Notes under the pieces: model-generated
Told to the model about the DNA's origin: nothing
Databases searched by the model: none
Seen by the model: only the letters and a program-made list of their open reading frames with translations
Source of the DNA: Bacillota bacterium
Lineage (GTDB): Bacteria > Bacillota > Limnochordia > Darwinibacteriales > Darwinibacteriaceae
Reading direction: 5' to 3'
NCBI GenBank assembly: GCA_012520315.1
Contig: JAAYOM010000118.1
Coordinates: 1 to 37,916, forward strand
DNA: 37,916 nucleotides
Shown: positions 22,411 to 30,427 of the stretch, piece after piece
How positions within the stretch are numbered: position 1 is the stretch's first letter
How the letters are laid out: every line of letters starts with the position of its first letter
Program-made: the position numbers and the translations under genes

Positions 22411-23100
22411 GGTAATTAGGCAAATCAAAAGGGCAATGATTTGGCTAAGCACAAAGGGGCCATAAAGTGTACTGTGTTGGCGGATGAAGTCCAGAAAAAA
22501 CCTGACCGCTGAATGCACAAAGAACGTGCGTAAAAAGGCATAGCCGTGGTATTTTGGATTTTTTGCCCACTTCCAGGCAAAGGGCAGAATGATGATCGAT
22601 GCCAAGACTTCGTAGAGCTGCGTTGGATGAACTGGCACCAAGCTGCTGGGAAACTCCACAGCCCATGGAAGATCGGTGGGCGGTCCATATAACTCACCGC
22701 TGAGAAAGTTCCCTGTGCGTACGAAGATGTGGCCCACAGACAAAATTGGGCCTGCAAAGTCAGCTATTTGCCAGTAGTTCAACTTGTGTTTGCGGACGTA
22801 GAAATAGCCGACGATCATGATGGCGATAATGGCTCCGTGGGAGGCCATGCCGGCCCGCGAAAAGATTTCTAGAGGATGCGCGACAAAATAGCGCCAATTG
22901 GGCAGTACCGCCCCGAGTCGGCTGCCGATCACGCCAACCACACCGGAGATAAAAAAGAGGTTCTCGATCTTCTGTTCGTCTACACCATGGAGACGGGCAA
23001 AGTAGCGGGCGATCAGGTATGCAGAGCCAAGGGTGCAGGCCATCAGGATCCCATACCAGTAGATGTCGATAGAACCAATACTAAATGCAATAGGATACAT
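22366..23100 (-). CDS. lgt: Prolipoprotein diacylglyceryl transferase
   Basis: Lgt transfers diacylglycerol from phosphatidylglycerol to the lipobox cysteine of lipoproteins. The 244-residue integral membrane protein has about seven hydrophobic segments. MASHGA carries the essential His, and the signature VRTGNFLSGELYG keeps the essential Arg, Asn, Glu and Gly. HPTQLYE and RFFLDFIRQ follow. In the last segment the usual Glu is Asp. GQ-x-x-GR is replaced by GHIFVR and HGG by HGA, so the protein is somewhat divergent. The ATG is preceded by GAGGTG. Its 3' end overlaps the LeuRS-like gene on the other strand by 45 bases. It is divergent from murG. Confidence 0.93.
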   Translation of the reverse strand: MYPIAFSIGSIDIYWYGILMACTLGSAYLIARYFARLHGVDEQKIENLFFISGVVGVIGSRLGAVLPNWRYFVAHPLEIFSRAGMASHGAIIAIMIVGYFYVRKHKLNYWQIADFAGPILSVGHIFVRTGNFLSGELYGPPTDLPWAVEFPSSLVPVHPTQLYEVLASIIILPFAWKWAKNPKYHGYAFLRTFFVHSAVRFFLDFIRQHSTLYGPFVLSQIIALLICLITLPAIIILDRRHKLK

Positions 23101-23178
23101 AAGATCACCTCGCGAGTTGTCTGAGGAGTAATTTCCACCCTAGGCAGAAAATACCTGCACAGAACAGGAGGCTTTTTC

Positions 23179-24240
23179 ATGAAGAAGATAGTGCTCACTG
23201 GCGGAGGCACCGCCGGACACGTTAATCCTCATTTTGCACTGATACCGCATTTGCAGAAAAGCGGCTGGGAGATTCACTACATAGGCACCAAAGACGGCAT
23301 TGAAAGGGAGCTGATAGAACCCCACCTTCCCTATAATCCTATTAGCGCGGGCAAACTCAGGCGTTATTTTGACTTGAAGAACCTAAGTGATCCTTTCCAG
23401 GTCTTGAAAGGCATTTTGGAGGCGCATCGCGTTTTGCGGCGAATCAGGCCCCGGGTTGTATTTAGCAAGGGCGGCTTTGTATCAGTGCCGGTTACGATTG
23501 CCGCTTGGCTCCTGCGAATCCCGGTTGTGCTGCATGAATCGGATTTGACGCCAGGTTTGGCCAACAAGCTTAGTCTGCCTTTCGCAAGGGAACTTTGTTT
23601 AACTTTTCCAGACTCTCTAAGATATGTGAAGGGTAAGGGGACAGTGACAGGCACACCTATTCGCGCCGATCTGCTGGAAGGGGATAAAAGTGAAGGACTC
23701 CGTCTCTGCCGCTTCACTGCGGATCATCCTACCTTGCTTGTCATGGGTGGGAGCCAGGGGGCAGGCATTTTTAACCAAATCGTGCGTGAAAACCTCACAG
23801 CCCTTGCCAGACGTTACCAGATTATCCATCTTTGCGGCAGGGGCAACGTTGTTCCAACTATTACCCACCCCCGTTACTGCCAAGTGGAGTATGCCAAGGA
23901 TGAACTGGCCCACCTGCTGGCTGCTGCTGACTTCGTTCTCTCCCGGGCTGGTGCCAATGCCATTTTTGAGCTCCTCGCCCTGGCTAAACCGCACATTCTG
24001 GTCCCTCTCTCGAAAAAGGCGAGTCGGGGGGATCAAATCCTGAACGCCGAATCCTTTGCGAAACAGGGGTTTAGCTTGGTGATTCAAGAGGAGGAGTTCA
24101 ATTTGCAGTCTTTGCAGGATAATCTGTCCCATCTTGAGGCAAACCAAGAAGAGTTCATAAAGAAAATGCAGACTTCGCAGGTGAAGGACGGGGTCAAAAA
24201 TGTGCTGTGCATTATAAACCGGGCAGCAACAAGAAACTAG
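23179..24240 (+). CDS. murG: MurG-type UDP-GlcNAc transferase (lipid II synthase)
   Basis: MurG adds GlcNAc to lipid I at the inner face of the membrane. The 353-residue GT-B protein starts MKKIVLTGGGTAGHVNPHFAL, the family glycine loop. It continues with FSKGGFVSVPV, HESDLTPGLANK and TVTGTPIR. The C-domain has VMGGSQGAGIFNQIV and SRAGANAIFELLALAKPHILVPL with the donor-binding Glu, then RGDQILNA. It belongs to the clostridial subtype with KLRRYFD, and lies outside a division/cell-wall cluster, next to lgt and wrbA. AGGAGG precedes the ATG. Whether this is the only murG of the cell cannot be seen from this window. Confidence 0.92.
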   Translation: MKKIVLTGGGTAGHVNPHFALIPHLQKSGWEIHYIGTKDGIERELIEPHLPYNPISAGKLRRYFDLKNLSDPFQVLKGILEAHRVLRRIRPRVVFSKGGFVSVPVTIAAWLLRIPVVLHESDLTPGLANKLSLPFARELCLTFPDSLRYVKGKGTVTGTPIRADLLEGDKSEGLRLCRFTADHPTLLVMGGSQGAGIFNQIVRENLTALARRYQIIHLCGRGNVVPTITHPRYCQVEYAKDELAHLLAAADFVLSRAGANAIFELLALAKPHILVPLSKKASRGDQILNAESFAKQGFSLVIQEEEFNLQSLQDNLSHLEANQEEFIKKMQTSQVKDGVKNVLCIINRAATRN

Positions 24241-24269
24241 TTGCCAACGCAGACAAAATATGGTTAAAT
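24241..24269 (+). promoter_or_regulatory. Candidate promoter of the wrbA-type gene
   Basis: TTGCCA (24241-24246), a 17-base spacer and TTAAAT (24264-24269) lie 46 bases upstream of the chosen ATG. Confidence 0.5.
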
Positions 24270-24315
24270 GATAAGTGAAAAACTAATAAAAATGATTCCG
24301 ACAGGAGTGAATGAA

Positions 24316-24924
24316 ATGTCAGTGAAACTTGCTGTGATTTACTATAGTTCGACGGGCACCAACTATCAATTGGCTAAATGGGCTGAGGAAGGCGCGAAAG
24401 AATTAGGGGCGGAAGTACGAGTGTTGAAAGTTCCTGAGTTGGCACCACAGGAAGCAATTGATTCCAATCCGGCCTGGAAGGCCCATGTTGAAGCCACCAA
24501 GGATGTTCCTACAGTTACTCTAGATGATTTAGAGTGGGCTGATGCCTACATTTTTAGCGTACCTACCCGCTTTGGAAACATGGCTGCCCAGATGCGACAA
24601 TTCTTGGATACAACAGGCGGTCTCTGGTTCCATGGCAAGCTGGCTAATAAGGCAGTCAGCGGCATGACTTCGGCCCAAAACCCCCATGGTGGACAAGAAG
24701 CAACCATTTTGTCTCTATACACAAATATGTACCACTGGGGTGCCATTGTAGTGGCCCCTGGATATACCGATCCTGTGCTTTTTGGAGCAGGCGGGAACCC
24801 CTACGGGACAAGTGTGAGTGTTGATCAAGAGGGTAAGATGGTAGAAGATGTGAAAGAAGCCGCCAAGTATCAGGCAAAGCGTACTGTAACCGTGGCAAAG
24901 TGGATTAAAGAAGGCAACAAGTAG
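24316..24924 (+). CDS. wrbA: WrbA-type NAD(P)H:quinone oxidoreductase
   Basis: This flavodoxin-like FMN enzyme reduces quinones by two electrons and is tied to oxidative-stress defence. The 202-residue product has the phosphate-binding loop YYSSTGTNYQLA at residues 9-20. PTRFGNMAAQMRQFLD is the WrbA insertion/flavin site, and SAQNPHGGQEATILSL and MYHWGAIVV come near the dimer interface. I chose ATG 24316: AGGAGTGA lies at good distance and the next residues match the family, while the frame extension upstream to 24268 has no ribosome-binding site and no similarity. A superoxide reductase gene faces it across a shared terminator, which suggests an oxygen-defence pair. Confidence 0.92.
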   Translation: MSVKLAVIYYSSTGTNYQLAKWAEEGAKELGAEVRVLKVPELAPQEAIDSNPAWKAHVEATKDVPTVTLDDLEWADAYIFSVPTRFGNMAAQMRQFLDTTGGLWFHGKLANKAVSGMTSAQNPHGGQEATILSLYTNMYHWGAIVVAPGYTDPVLFGAGGNPYGTSVSVDQEGKMVEDVKEAAKYQAKRTVTVAKWIKEGNK

Positions 24925-24940
24925 GTCACACTGCCGCCAA

Positions 24941-24990
24941 AAGAAAAAAGGGCCAAGCCTCAGGAAAGTTCCTGACGCTTGGCCTCTCTT
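24941..24990 (-). terminator. Bidirectional terminator between wrbA and superoxide reductase
   Basis: GGCCAAGC (24951-24958) pairs with GCTTGGCC (24977-24984), extended inside by TCAGG / CCTGA. On the minus strand it is followed by CTTTTTTCTTTT, a good T run for the reductase gene. On the plus strand the run (TCTCTTATT) is weaker. Confidence 0.85.
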
Positions 24991-24991
24991 A

Positions 24992-25387
24992 TTAGTCGGC
25001 GTTAACTGCGATTGCTTTACTGTTTTCCCAGAGCCCGTGAATATTGCAGTAACTGAGTGCTATCAGGGTGCCGCTTTCCTTTAGTCTTACAGTTACTTTG
25101 GCAAAGGGATCTGTATAGACAGGTCCTTCGTGTCCGCCTTTGAGCCCTTCTCCGTGACCGGCCAGCTGGATATCTGCCAGTTCAAAGGTGAAACCTTCTG
25201 TAGGCTGAAAGAGAAGCTTAATCCAGCGGATATGGTGTTCTGCGGTATTTGGATGGGGGTTGTCTGCACCTATGCTGACTCCAATTTCCACCGGCTGATC
25301 TGCTTGAACGCTGTCTGGGGCTTCGATAACCGGGACATGTTTCTCGTTTTTCCAATCCCCGCTTCGCAACAGTTCACCTAACTTCAT
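24992..25387 (-). CDS. Superoxide reductase (neelaredoxin, class II)
   Basis: This non-heme iron enzyme reduces superoxide to peroxide without making oxygen, typical of anaerobes. The 131-residue protein has the single catalytic iron site: E15-K16-H17 in NEKHVP, H45 in HPNT, H51/H52 in EHHIRWI, and C114 with H117 in YCNIHGLW. The rubredoxin-like domain of class I desulfoferrodoxins is absent, so this is the one-iron form. AAAAGGAGGT lies at good distance before the ATG on the minus strand. Electron donors are not encoded nearby. It is convergent with wrbA and shares its terminator. Confidence 0.94.
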   Translation of the reverse strand: MKLGELLRSGDWKNEKHVPVIEAPDSVQADQPVEIGVSIGADNPHPNTAEHHIRWIKLLFQPTEGFTFELADIQLAGHGEGLKGGHEGPVYTDPFAKVTVRLKESGTLIALSYCNIHGLWENSKAIAVNAD

Positions 25388-25508
25388 GAAACTACCTCCT
25401 TTTGTATTTTTTTCCTAACCTTATTGTTCTCGATCTGGTGCATTTGTCCTGCTCAATATGTTCATGGAAAGGTCCACAATGGCACACCCTAATGGCGAGG
25501 TGATTTTT

Positions 25509-25709
25509 ATGGTACGGTGTCCATTTTGCAATCAGCCGATGGTGAGCATGGAGATGGAAGCAGATGCGCCCTTTGCCGACCTATATCGCTGCGGGGCCTG
25601 CCAGGTTCAGCAGGCCGTCCACTGGGGGCACGGGGAAAGGATTTTGGTCGCGGAACAAGACCAGGAACCGGGCTATGCTCCACAGACAGATGCTGAACCT
25701 GATGAATAG
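25509..25709 (+). CDS. 66-residue zinc-ribbon protein, unknown function
   Basis: The product MVRCPFCNQPMVSMEME... has the pairs CPFC (residues 4-7) and CGAC (about 29-32), a short zinc ribbon, followed by a His/Trp patch and an acidic tail rich in Glu, Asp and Pro. The ATG at 25509 has GAGGTGA at 25497-25503 and fits best; an in-frame ATG at 25458 lacks a site. The next gene, a PrsW-family protein, begins 15 bases later, so the two should be co-transcribed. I do not recognise the family, and no function can be assigned. Confidence 0.7.
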   Translation: MVRCPFCNQPMVSMEMEADAPFADLYRCGACQVQQAVHWGHGERILVAEQDQEPGYAPQTDAEPDE

Positions 25710-25724
25710 CGAAGAGGTGATGCA

Positions 25725-26384
25725 GTGCTGGCAGCCTTTTTCGCTTCTCTAGTTCCGGGCTTGTTTTGGCTGTGGTATTTTAATCGTTATGACACAGGTG
25801 ATAAAGAGCCAGTTGGCAAACTCGCCCTGTGCGTATTCTTTGGGGCCTTGGCGGTGATTCCTGCTTTGGTGTGGGAGGCGCCCTTTCGCGACCTTCTGCA
25901 GACTTCAAAATCACTGGGAGTGCAGCTGGCCCTGTCTTTTTTAGTAGTTGGTTTGGGGGAGGAGTTTTTTAAGTTAATGGCTGCTTACTTTGCGGTGTAT
26001 AAGTCGGATCATTTTAACGAGCCCATGGACGGAATTATCTATGCAATTGCAGCTAGTATTGGCTTTTCGGCGGTGGAAAACATGCTGTACATTTCCGCTT
26101 TTGGCTTGGTGGTTGCCCCTCTCCGGGGTACAGTTGCCAGCTTGGCCCATATTGCCTTTTCGGGACTGGCAGGATATTTTCTCGGCAAGGCCAAGTTTTC
26201 GCCGAGACCTTTGAGGCAAGTTTCGCAAGGACTCACTGCGGCAGCCTTTGCCCATGGTCTTTATGACTTTCTCCTCATTACCCAGCTGGCTTCCCCCTTA
26301 GTGCTGGTCTTCTTGATCCTTGGTTTGCAGTACGTCCTGTTCATGGCTATTCGAAATGCGGCTAAGTCCTCCCAGAACAGGTAA
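25725..26384 (+). CDS. PrsW-family intramembrane protease
   Basis: PrsW proteins are membrane metalloproteases of the CPBP type. Bacillus PrsW cuts the anti-sigma factor RsiW. The 219-residue product has about seven or eight hydrophobic segments. The family motif EEFFK begins at about residue 79 (E79-E80). DGIIYAIAASIGFSAVENMLY follows, and HIAFSGLAGYFLG and AHGLYDFLL supply further conserved His residues. It starts at GTG 25725 with GAGGTGA upstream. No anti-sigma or sigma gene is adjacent, so the substrate is unknown. In several spore formers a PrsW-like protein is linked to germination or the envelope; for this one that is only a possibility. Confidence 0.88.
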   Translation: MLAAFFASLVPGLFWLWYFNRYDTGDKEPVGKLALCVFFGALAVIPALVWEAPFRDLLQTSKSLGVQLALSFLVVGLGEEFFKLMAAYFAVYKSDHFNEPMDGIIYAIAASIGFSAVENMLYISAFGLVVAPLRGTVASLAHIAFSGLAGYFLGKAKFSPRPLRQVSQGLTAAAFAHGLYDFLLITQLASPLVLVFLILGLQYVLFMAIRNAAKSSQNR

Positions 26385-26387
26385 TCC

Positions 26388-26416
26388 TTGTCTCTCAGGA
26401 GCTGCTGTGCTAGAAT
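26388..26416 (+). promoter_or_regulatory. Extended -10 promoter of yebC
   Basis: TTGTCT (26388-26393), a 17-base spacer and TAGAAT (26411-26416), with TG one base upstream, lie just after the PrsW-type gene and 22 bases before the yebC ATG. Confidence 0.7.
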
Positions 26417-26438
26417 GGGGAGGAAAGGACGTGACACT

Positions 26439-27164
26439 ATGGCAGGACATTCCAAGTGGGCTAATATCAAGCATAAGAAGGCCAAAGAAGATGCGAAGCG
26501 GGGCCAAATCTTTACCAAGGCAGGTCGTAAAATTACTGTAGCGGCCAAAGAAGGTGGACCTGATCCTGAAATGAATGTCAGGCTGCGCTTAGCAATTGAA
26601 GAAGCCCGTGCGGTCAACATGCCAAACGATAATATTGAAAGGGCTATTGCCAGGGCTGTGGGAGGTCTGGAGGGAGCAACATACTCCGAGGTGTTCTACG
26701 AGGGTTATGGACCTGGCGGTGTAGCTATCATGCTCGATACCCTGACAGACAACCGCAACCGCACCGCAGGGGAGGTACGGCATCGCTTTTCAAAGTACGG
26801 CGGCAACTTGGGGGAAAGCGGCTGCGTAGCCTGGATGTTCGAACGTCGCGGCCTGCTGGTTGTGGAGAGAGAAGGGGCAGACGAGGACGAAGTCATGCTG
26901 TTGGCTCTGGAGGCGGGAGCAGTTGATGTGGTCACTGAAGGAGATGTGATCGAAATCCACACTGATCCAAGCGATTTTATTGCCGTCAAAGAGAATTTAG
27001 AGGAGCAGGGACTGAAGTTCCTGGGTGCAGAAATCAGCTTCATCCCCCAAAACACTGTGGCGATTTCTGAGGATCAAGTTGAAACTGTAGAAAAGCTGAT
27101 CGAACTCCTCGAAGAACTAGACGAGGTTCAAGAGGTCTATTCCAACTATGTAGTGGAGGGCTAA
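26439..27164 (+). CDS. yebC: YebC/PmpR-family protein
   Basis: Members of this family act as transcription regulators in some bacteria. More recently a member has been shown to help ribosomes through proline stretches, similar to mitochondrial TACO1. The 241-residue product has the strongly conserved N-terminus MAGHSKWANIKHKKAKEDAKRG. The middle has NMPNDNIERAIARA and YEGYGPGGVAIMLDTLTDNRNRT, with KYGGNLGESGCVAWMF beyond. The C-terminal domain ends LEELDEVQEVYSNY. ATG 26439 matches the family start; codons upstream to 26388 overlap the promoter. yebC next to ruvC is a usual arrangement in bacteria. Confidence 0.96.
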   Translation: MAGHSKWANIKHKKAKEDAKRGQIFTKAGRKITVAAKEGGPDPEMNVRLRLAIEEARAVNMPNDNIERAIARAVGGLEGATYSEVFYEGYGPGGVAIMLDTLTDNRNRTAGEVRHRFSKYGGNLGESGCVAWMFERRGLLVVEREGADEDEVMLLALEAGAVDVVTEGDVIEIHTDPSDFIAVKENLEEQGLKFLGAEISFIPQNTVAISEDQVETVEKLIELLEELDEVQEVYSNYVVEG

Positions 27165-27217
27165 AGTTTGGCATACTGATCCGGACCTGGGGCATACTCT
27201 TCCTAAGGGGGAGATTT

Positions 27218-27328
27218 ATGCGTCGAATCTGGGTTCTGATTGTGATCGGCCTTGTCTGTTTTGTTCTAGCCTATATGGTGAGCTACACCGTCTTCACTAT
27301 GCTTGCCTCCGCAAACAGTGTCTTTTAA
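27218..27328 (+). CDS. 36-residue single-pass membrane peptide, unknown function
   Basis: The frame MRRIWVLIVIGLVCFVLAYM... encodes a positively charged start, one hydrophobic segment of about 20 residues and a short polar C-terminus (ASANSVF). GGGGGAG lies 3-6 bases before the ATG. It sits alone between yebC and ruvC, followed by a terminator. Its shape is that of a small membrane protein rather than a signal peptide with a mature domain. I do not recognise it. Coding is supported only by ribosome-binding site, clean membrane topology and terminator placement. Confidence 0.55.
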   Translation: MRRIWVLIVIGLVCFVLAYMVSYTVFTMLASANSVF

Positions 27329-27354
27329 TGAGCAGATGATCAAGTGACAAGGGC

Positions 27355-27391
27355 AGCCTCAACCGAGAATTGGGATTGGGGCTTTTTCTTT
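27355..27391 (+). terminator. Terminator before ruvC
   Basis: AGCCTCAA (27355-27362) pairs with TTGGGGCT (27376-27383) with one G-T pair, followed by TTTTTCTTT. It ends the yebC / small-peptide unit. Confidence 0.75.
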
Positions 27392-27463
27392 GCTCAGAAC
27401 CTTGGGCAAGGACTTGCTTTGACTCTTGTCGAATAAGGGGACGTAGAAGGTTGGTGGAAAATC

Positions 27464-27952
27464 ATGATTATCATGGGTGTTGATCCTGGCACGGCCCTAA
27501 CCGGCTACGGTCTGGTGAAAAAAGACAATAACAGGCACATTGTCTTAGGCTATGGGGCCATTCGCACCTCGGCTGAGCAAAGTACAGCAGCACGCTTAGA
27601 GACAATTTACACTGAGCTGAAAAAGCTGATTGCTGAGTTTCAGCCTCACTGCTTAGCAGTTGAAGAACTTTTTTTCAACAAGAATGTCGCAAGCGCGCTG
27701 GCAGTGGGACAAGCACGGGGAGTGGCTATTTTGGCTGGCGCCCATGCGGGGCTGCCCGTAGCTGAATACACGCCCCTTCAGGTGAAAATGGCGGTCACCG
27801 GTTACGGCCGGGCCAGTAAGGGGCAAGTTGCTTATATGATCAAGACCCTCCTCGGGCTTAGTGAGGCCCCTAAACCCGATGATGTAACAGACGCACTGGC
27901 AATCTGCCTGTGCCATGGACATAATGTCAACAACTGGGGGAGAGTGAAATGA
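27464..27952 (+). CDS. ruvC: Holliday-junction resolvase RuvC
   Basis: RuvC is a homodimeric endonuclease that cuts Holliday junctions symmetrically. The 162-residue product has normal length and the RNase H fold acids: D7 in GVDPGTALTGYG, E67 in AVEELFF, and D140 and D143 in KPDDVTDALAICLCHG. The ATG at 27464 has a GGTGG site upstream; ATG at 27473 is possible. Its stop overlaps the ruvA start by 4 bases (ATGA), and the ruv genes are coupled through to recO. No clear promoter was found between the preceding terminator and the start. Confidence 0.97.
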   Translation: MIIMGVDPGTALTGYGLVKKDNNRHIVLGYGAIRTSAEQSTAARLETIYTELKKLIAEFQPHCLAVEELFFNKNVASALAVGQARGVAILAGAHAGLPVAEYTPLQVKMAVTGYGRASKGQVAYMIKTLLGLSEAPKPDDVTDALAICLCHGHNVNNWGRVK

Positions 27953-28587
27953 TAGTCTCATTAACCGGGCGCCTCGTGGAAGTTAGGGACATTGCTGTGG
28001 TCCTTGATGTACAGGGGGTTGGTTATGAAGTGAATGTGACCTCGTCAGTGCTGGAGAAGTTACCGGCAGTAGGACAGGAACTGCATCTCCAGACCTACCT
28101 GCAGGTACGGGACGACGCATTTGTCCTCTATGGTTTTGCTTCATCTGAAGAACGGGATCTTTTTCACAAAGTGATTGGAGTAGCCGGAATCGGGCCTAAA
28201 CTTGGCATCGGCATATTATCGAACATCAGGCCGCTGGAGTTTATGGAGGCTGTCCAAAGGCAAGATTTGACCACATTGACCAAGATTCCTGGCATCGGAA
28301 AAAAAACTGGCGAACGCATCTTGCTTGAGCTGAAGGATAGTTTTAAGGACATGGACTGGGAAGAAAGTGTGGAAGAGCAGGATCTGCCCATTGTTTCAGG
28401 CAGCGTCTTTGATGATGCGGTTGAGGCCCTGCAGGCACTTGGTTTTCATGGCAGCGAGGCGGAGCGCATGGTCCAGATGGCCAAGCCGCACTTAAAGGAA
28501 AACTATAATCTGCAAGAGTTACTGAAGGTAGCGCTGGCACAGAACCGCCAGCAAAGGAGTGAGCGTACTTGGAGACGGAACGGATAG
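27949..28587 (+). CDS. ruvA: Holliday-junction DNA helicase subunit RuvA
   Basis: RuvA binds the four-way junction and loads RuvB for branch migration. The 212-residue protein has the N-terminal OB-fold ([28 protein letters not shown]). Two helix-hairpin-helix motifs follow ([32 protein letters not shown]). The C-terminal RuvB-binding domain ([18 protein letters not shown]) follows an acidic linker. The start overlaps the ruvC stop, and its end overlaps ruvB by 19 bases. Confidence 0.97.
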   Translation: MIVSLTGRLVEVRDIAVVLDVQGVGYEVNVTSSVLEKLPAVGQELHLQTYLQVRDDAFVLYGFASSEERDLFHKVIGVAGIGPKLGIGILSNIRPLEFMEAVQRQDLTTLTKIPGIGKKTGERILLELKDSFKDMDWEESVEEQDLPIVSGSVFDDAVEALQALGFHGSEAERMVQMAKPHLKENYNLQELLKVALAQNRQQRSERTWRRNG

Positions 28588-29591
28588 TGAGCGCCTGGAA
28601 AAGGCCTGATGACTGGGAGGCGGAGGTATCGCTCAGGCCCCGTACCCTCAACGAGTATATTGGACAGGATAAGGTCAAGGAGCACATGGATCTGTTCATA
28701 ACTGCTGCTAAGCAGCGGGGGGAGCCTCTAGATCACGTGCTGCTCTACGGTCCTCCCGGACTTGGCAAAACAAGCCTGGCCCATATCATCGCTACTGAAC
28801 TGGGAGTGGGCATTCATACCACATCAGGTCCAGCAATTGAGCGGCAGGGGGACTTGGTGGCCATTCTCACCAGCATGCAAAGTAATGATGTGTTGTTTAT
28901 TGACGAAATCCATCGCCTGAGCCGCTCGGTAGAAGAAGTGCTCTATCCCGCTATGGAAGATGGAGCGGTAGATATTGTCATCGGCAAGGGACCGGGGGCA
29001 AGGTCAGTTCGCATTGATCTTCCGCCCTTCACCCTAATTGGCGCCACAACAAGGGCCGGCATGCTCACTTCTCCTTTGAGAGACCGCTTTGGGGTGATGA
29101 GCCGCTTAGAGCTGTACGAGGCCAAGGATTTGCAGTCCATTGTTATTCGGGCAGCCGGCATATTAGGAGTAGCCATAGACGAGGACGGTGCGGGCGAAAT
29201 TGCTAAACGTTCCCGAGGCACGCCCAGGGTTGCTAATCGTCTGCTGAAGCGGGTGCGGGACTATGCCCAGGTACGTGCTGACAACCATATTACCTGTGAG
29301 GTGGCTTCAGAAGCACTAAGTCTTTTCGAAATTGATGACAAAGGCCTTGATCACCTCGATAGGCGCATCCTGCTGACAATTCAAAGGGTCTTTGGCGGGG
29401 GTCCGGTAGGTATTGAGAGCCTGGCGGCAGCCATCGGGGAAGAAGCTGATACAATTGAAGATGTTTATGAACCTTTTCTGTTGCAGCTAGGTCTGGTGCA
29501 GCGTACCGCCAGAGGCCGCTGTATAACTTCTTTGGGTTATCAGTATTTAGGCCTCACACCCCCTGAAGAAATGGCGGGTGAGCCTCAGTGA
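28569..29591 (+). CDS. ruvB: Holliday-junction DNA helicase motor RuvB
   Basis: RuvB is the hexameric AAA+ motor of branch migration. The 340-residue product has [17 protein letters not shown] and Walker [13 protein letters not shown] (K67). Walker B is LFIDEIHRL (D112, E113), sensor 1 is [11 protein letters not shown], and the arginine region is SPLRDRFG. The C-terminal winged helix has [17 protein letters not shown] and [15 protein letters not shown]. The start is TTG at 28569 with AGGAGTGAG about 8 bases upstream; the alternative GTG at 28587 would remove six residues. Its stop overlaps the recO GTG by 4 bases. Confidence 0.97.
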   Translation: METERIVSAWKRPDDWEAEVSLRPRTLNEYIGQDKVKEHMDLFITAAKQRGEPLDHVLLYGPPGLGKTSLAHIIATELGVGIHTTSGPAIERQGDLVAILTSMQSNDVLFIDEIHRLSRSVEEVLYPAMEDGAVDIVIGKGPGARSVRIDLPPFTLIGATTRAGMLTSPLRDRFGVMSRLELYEAKDLQSIVIRAAGILGVAIDEDGAGEIAKRSRGTPRVANRLLKRVRDYAQVRADNHITCEVASEALSLFEIDDKGLDHLDRRILLTIQRVFGGGPVGIESLAAAIGEEADTIEDVYEPFLLQLGLVQRTARGRCITSLGYQYLGLTPPEEMAGEPQ

Positions 29592-30337
29592 CCTGGAGAA
29601 CCGAAGGTATTGTACTGAGGGTGCGTAACCTTGGGGAAGCAGATCGGATTGTTACGATTTACACTAAGGAGCGGGGGAAGCTAAATACAGTTGCCAGAGG
29701 CGCCCGCAGGATTAGAAATCGCCTGCTCAGTCCGACGCAAGTTTTTACCCACGGACGTTATATAATTTTTCCCGGCAAGGGTCTGCATAACCTTAGTCAG
29801 GCTGAGATTATCCGCAGCGGTCAGGCTATCCGGGACGACCTCGAGAAGTTTGCCTATGCTTCCTACATAACCGAGCTAGTGGACTCCCTGACAGCTGAGG
29901 AAGATCCCACAGAACAGATCTTTCCCCTGTTGGCTGGCGCGCTGTCCCTTGGCGAGGCAGGCCGCTTTAGGTTGGCGGTGCGGGCCTTTGAGATCAGGCT
30001 AATGAAGGAGCTTGGCTATGAACCAGAACTGTACCAATGTCTCCATTGTCGCGAACCTTTAAGGGACAGTGTTTTCTTTACAGAGCAAGGGGGAACTCTC
30101 TGTGAAAAATGTGTTGGGCATGTGCCTGGCAGCATGCCCCTGACCAATGGAACCTGGGAATTGATGAAAAGACTGTTAGAGTGGGAGTTCTCCAGGCTCA
30201 CGGTGTTGCACCCTGCCGCCAGCAATGAGGTTGAACTGAGGCGTGTGATGAGAAGATATCTAGACTATCGCTTGGAATATCCTTTAAAATCGCTGGAGTT
30301 TTTAGAGACGCTGCAGGCATTGGGGCCAGAAATATGA
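29588..30337 (+). CDS. recO: DNA repair protein RecO
   Basis: RecO anneals single strands and loads RecA with RecR in the RecFOR pathway. The 249-residue product has the N-terminal OB-fold ([31 protein letters not shown]). A helical domain follows with a zinc site of four cysteines, C151/C154 (CLHC) and C172/C175 (CEKC), and a long C-terminal helix region. The GTG start overlaps the ruvB stop (GTGA). In Bacillus recO lies next to glyQS, as here. Direct fusion of ruvCAB and recO into one coupled unit places junction processing and RecA loading together. Confidence 0.94.
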   Translation: MTWRTEGIVLRVRNLGEADRIVTIYTKERGKLNTVARGARRIRNRLLSPTQVFTHGRYIIFPGKGLHNLSQAEIIRSGQAIRDDLEKFAYASYITELVDSLTAEEDPTEQIFPLLAGALSLGEAGRFRLAVRAFEIRLMKELGYEPELYQCLHCREPLRDSVFFTEQGGTLCEKCVGHVPGSMPLTNGTWELMKRLLEWEFSRLTVLHPAASNEVELRRVMRRYLDYRLEYPLKSLEFLETLQALGPEI

Positions 30338-30348
30338 AACAGCGCTGA

Positions 30349-30377
30349 TTGACAATAAGTGGTCAATTTGATATACA
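30349..30377 (+). promoter_or_regulatory. Promoter of glyQS with an overlapping inverted repeat
   Basis: TTGACA (30349-30354), a 17-base spacer and TATACA (30372-30377) make a strong promoter. TTGAC (30349-30353) and GTCAA (30362-30366) form an inverted repeat overlapping the -35, which suggests an operator. No T-box is present here, although glyQS is T-box-controlled in many Bacillota. Confidence 0.8.
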
Positions 30378-30427
30378 TGAAACAGACGAAATCTACTGTC
30401 CCAAACGGGCAAAGTGAGGGTGGAACA

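Noticed and set aside
23617-24147. 176-codon minus-strand frame inside murG
   Set aside because: Antisense shadow within a conserved enzyme gene, no ribosome-binding site or domain.
24268-24315. N-terminal extension of the wrbA-type gene
   Set aside because: No ribosome-binding site and no similarity; it overlaps the candidate promoter.
26388-26438. N-terminal extension of yebC
   Set aside because: It overlaps the promoter; the family begins MAGHSKWANIKHKKA at 26439.
30359-30427. N-terminal extension of glyQ
   Set aside because: It overlaps the -10 region and lacks similarity; ATG 30428 matches GlyQ proteins and has a ribosome-binding site.
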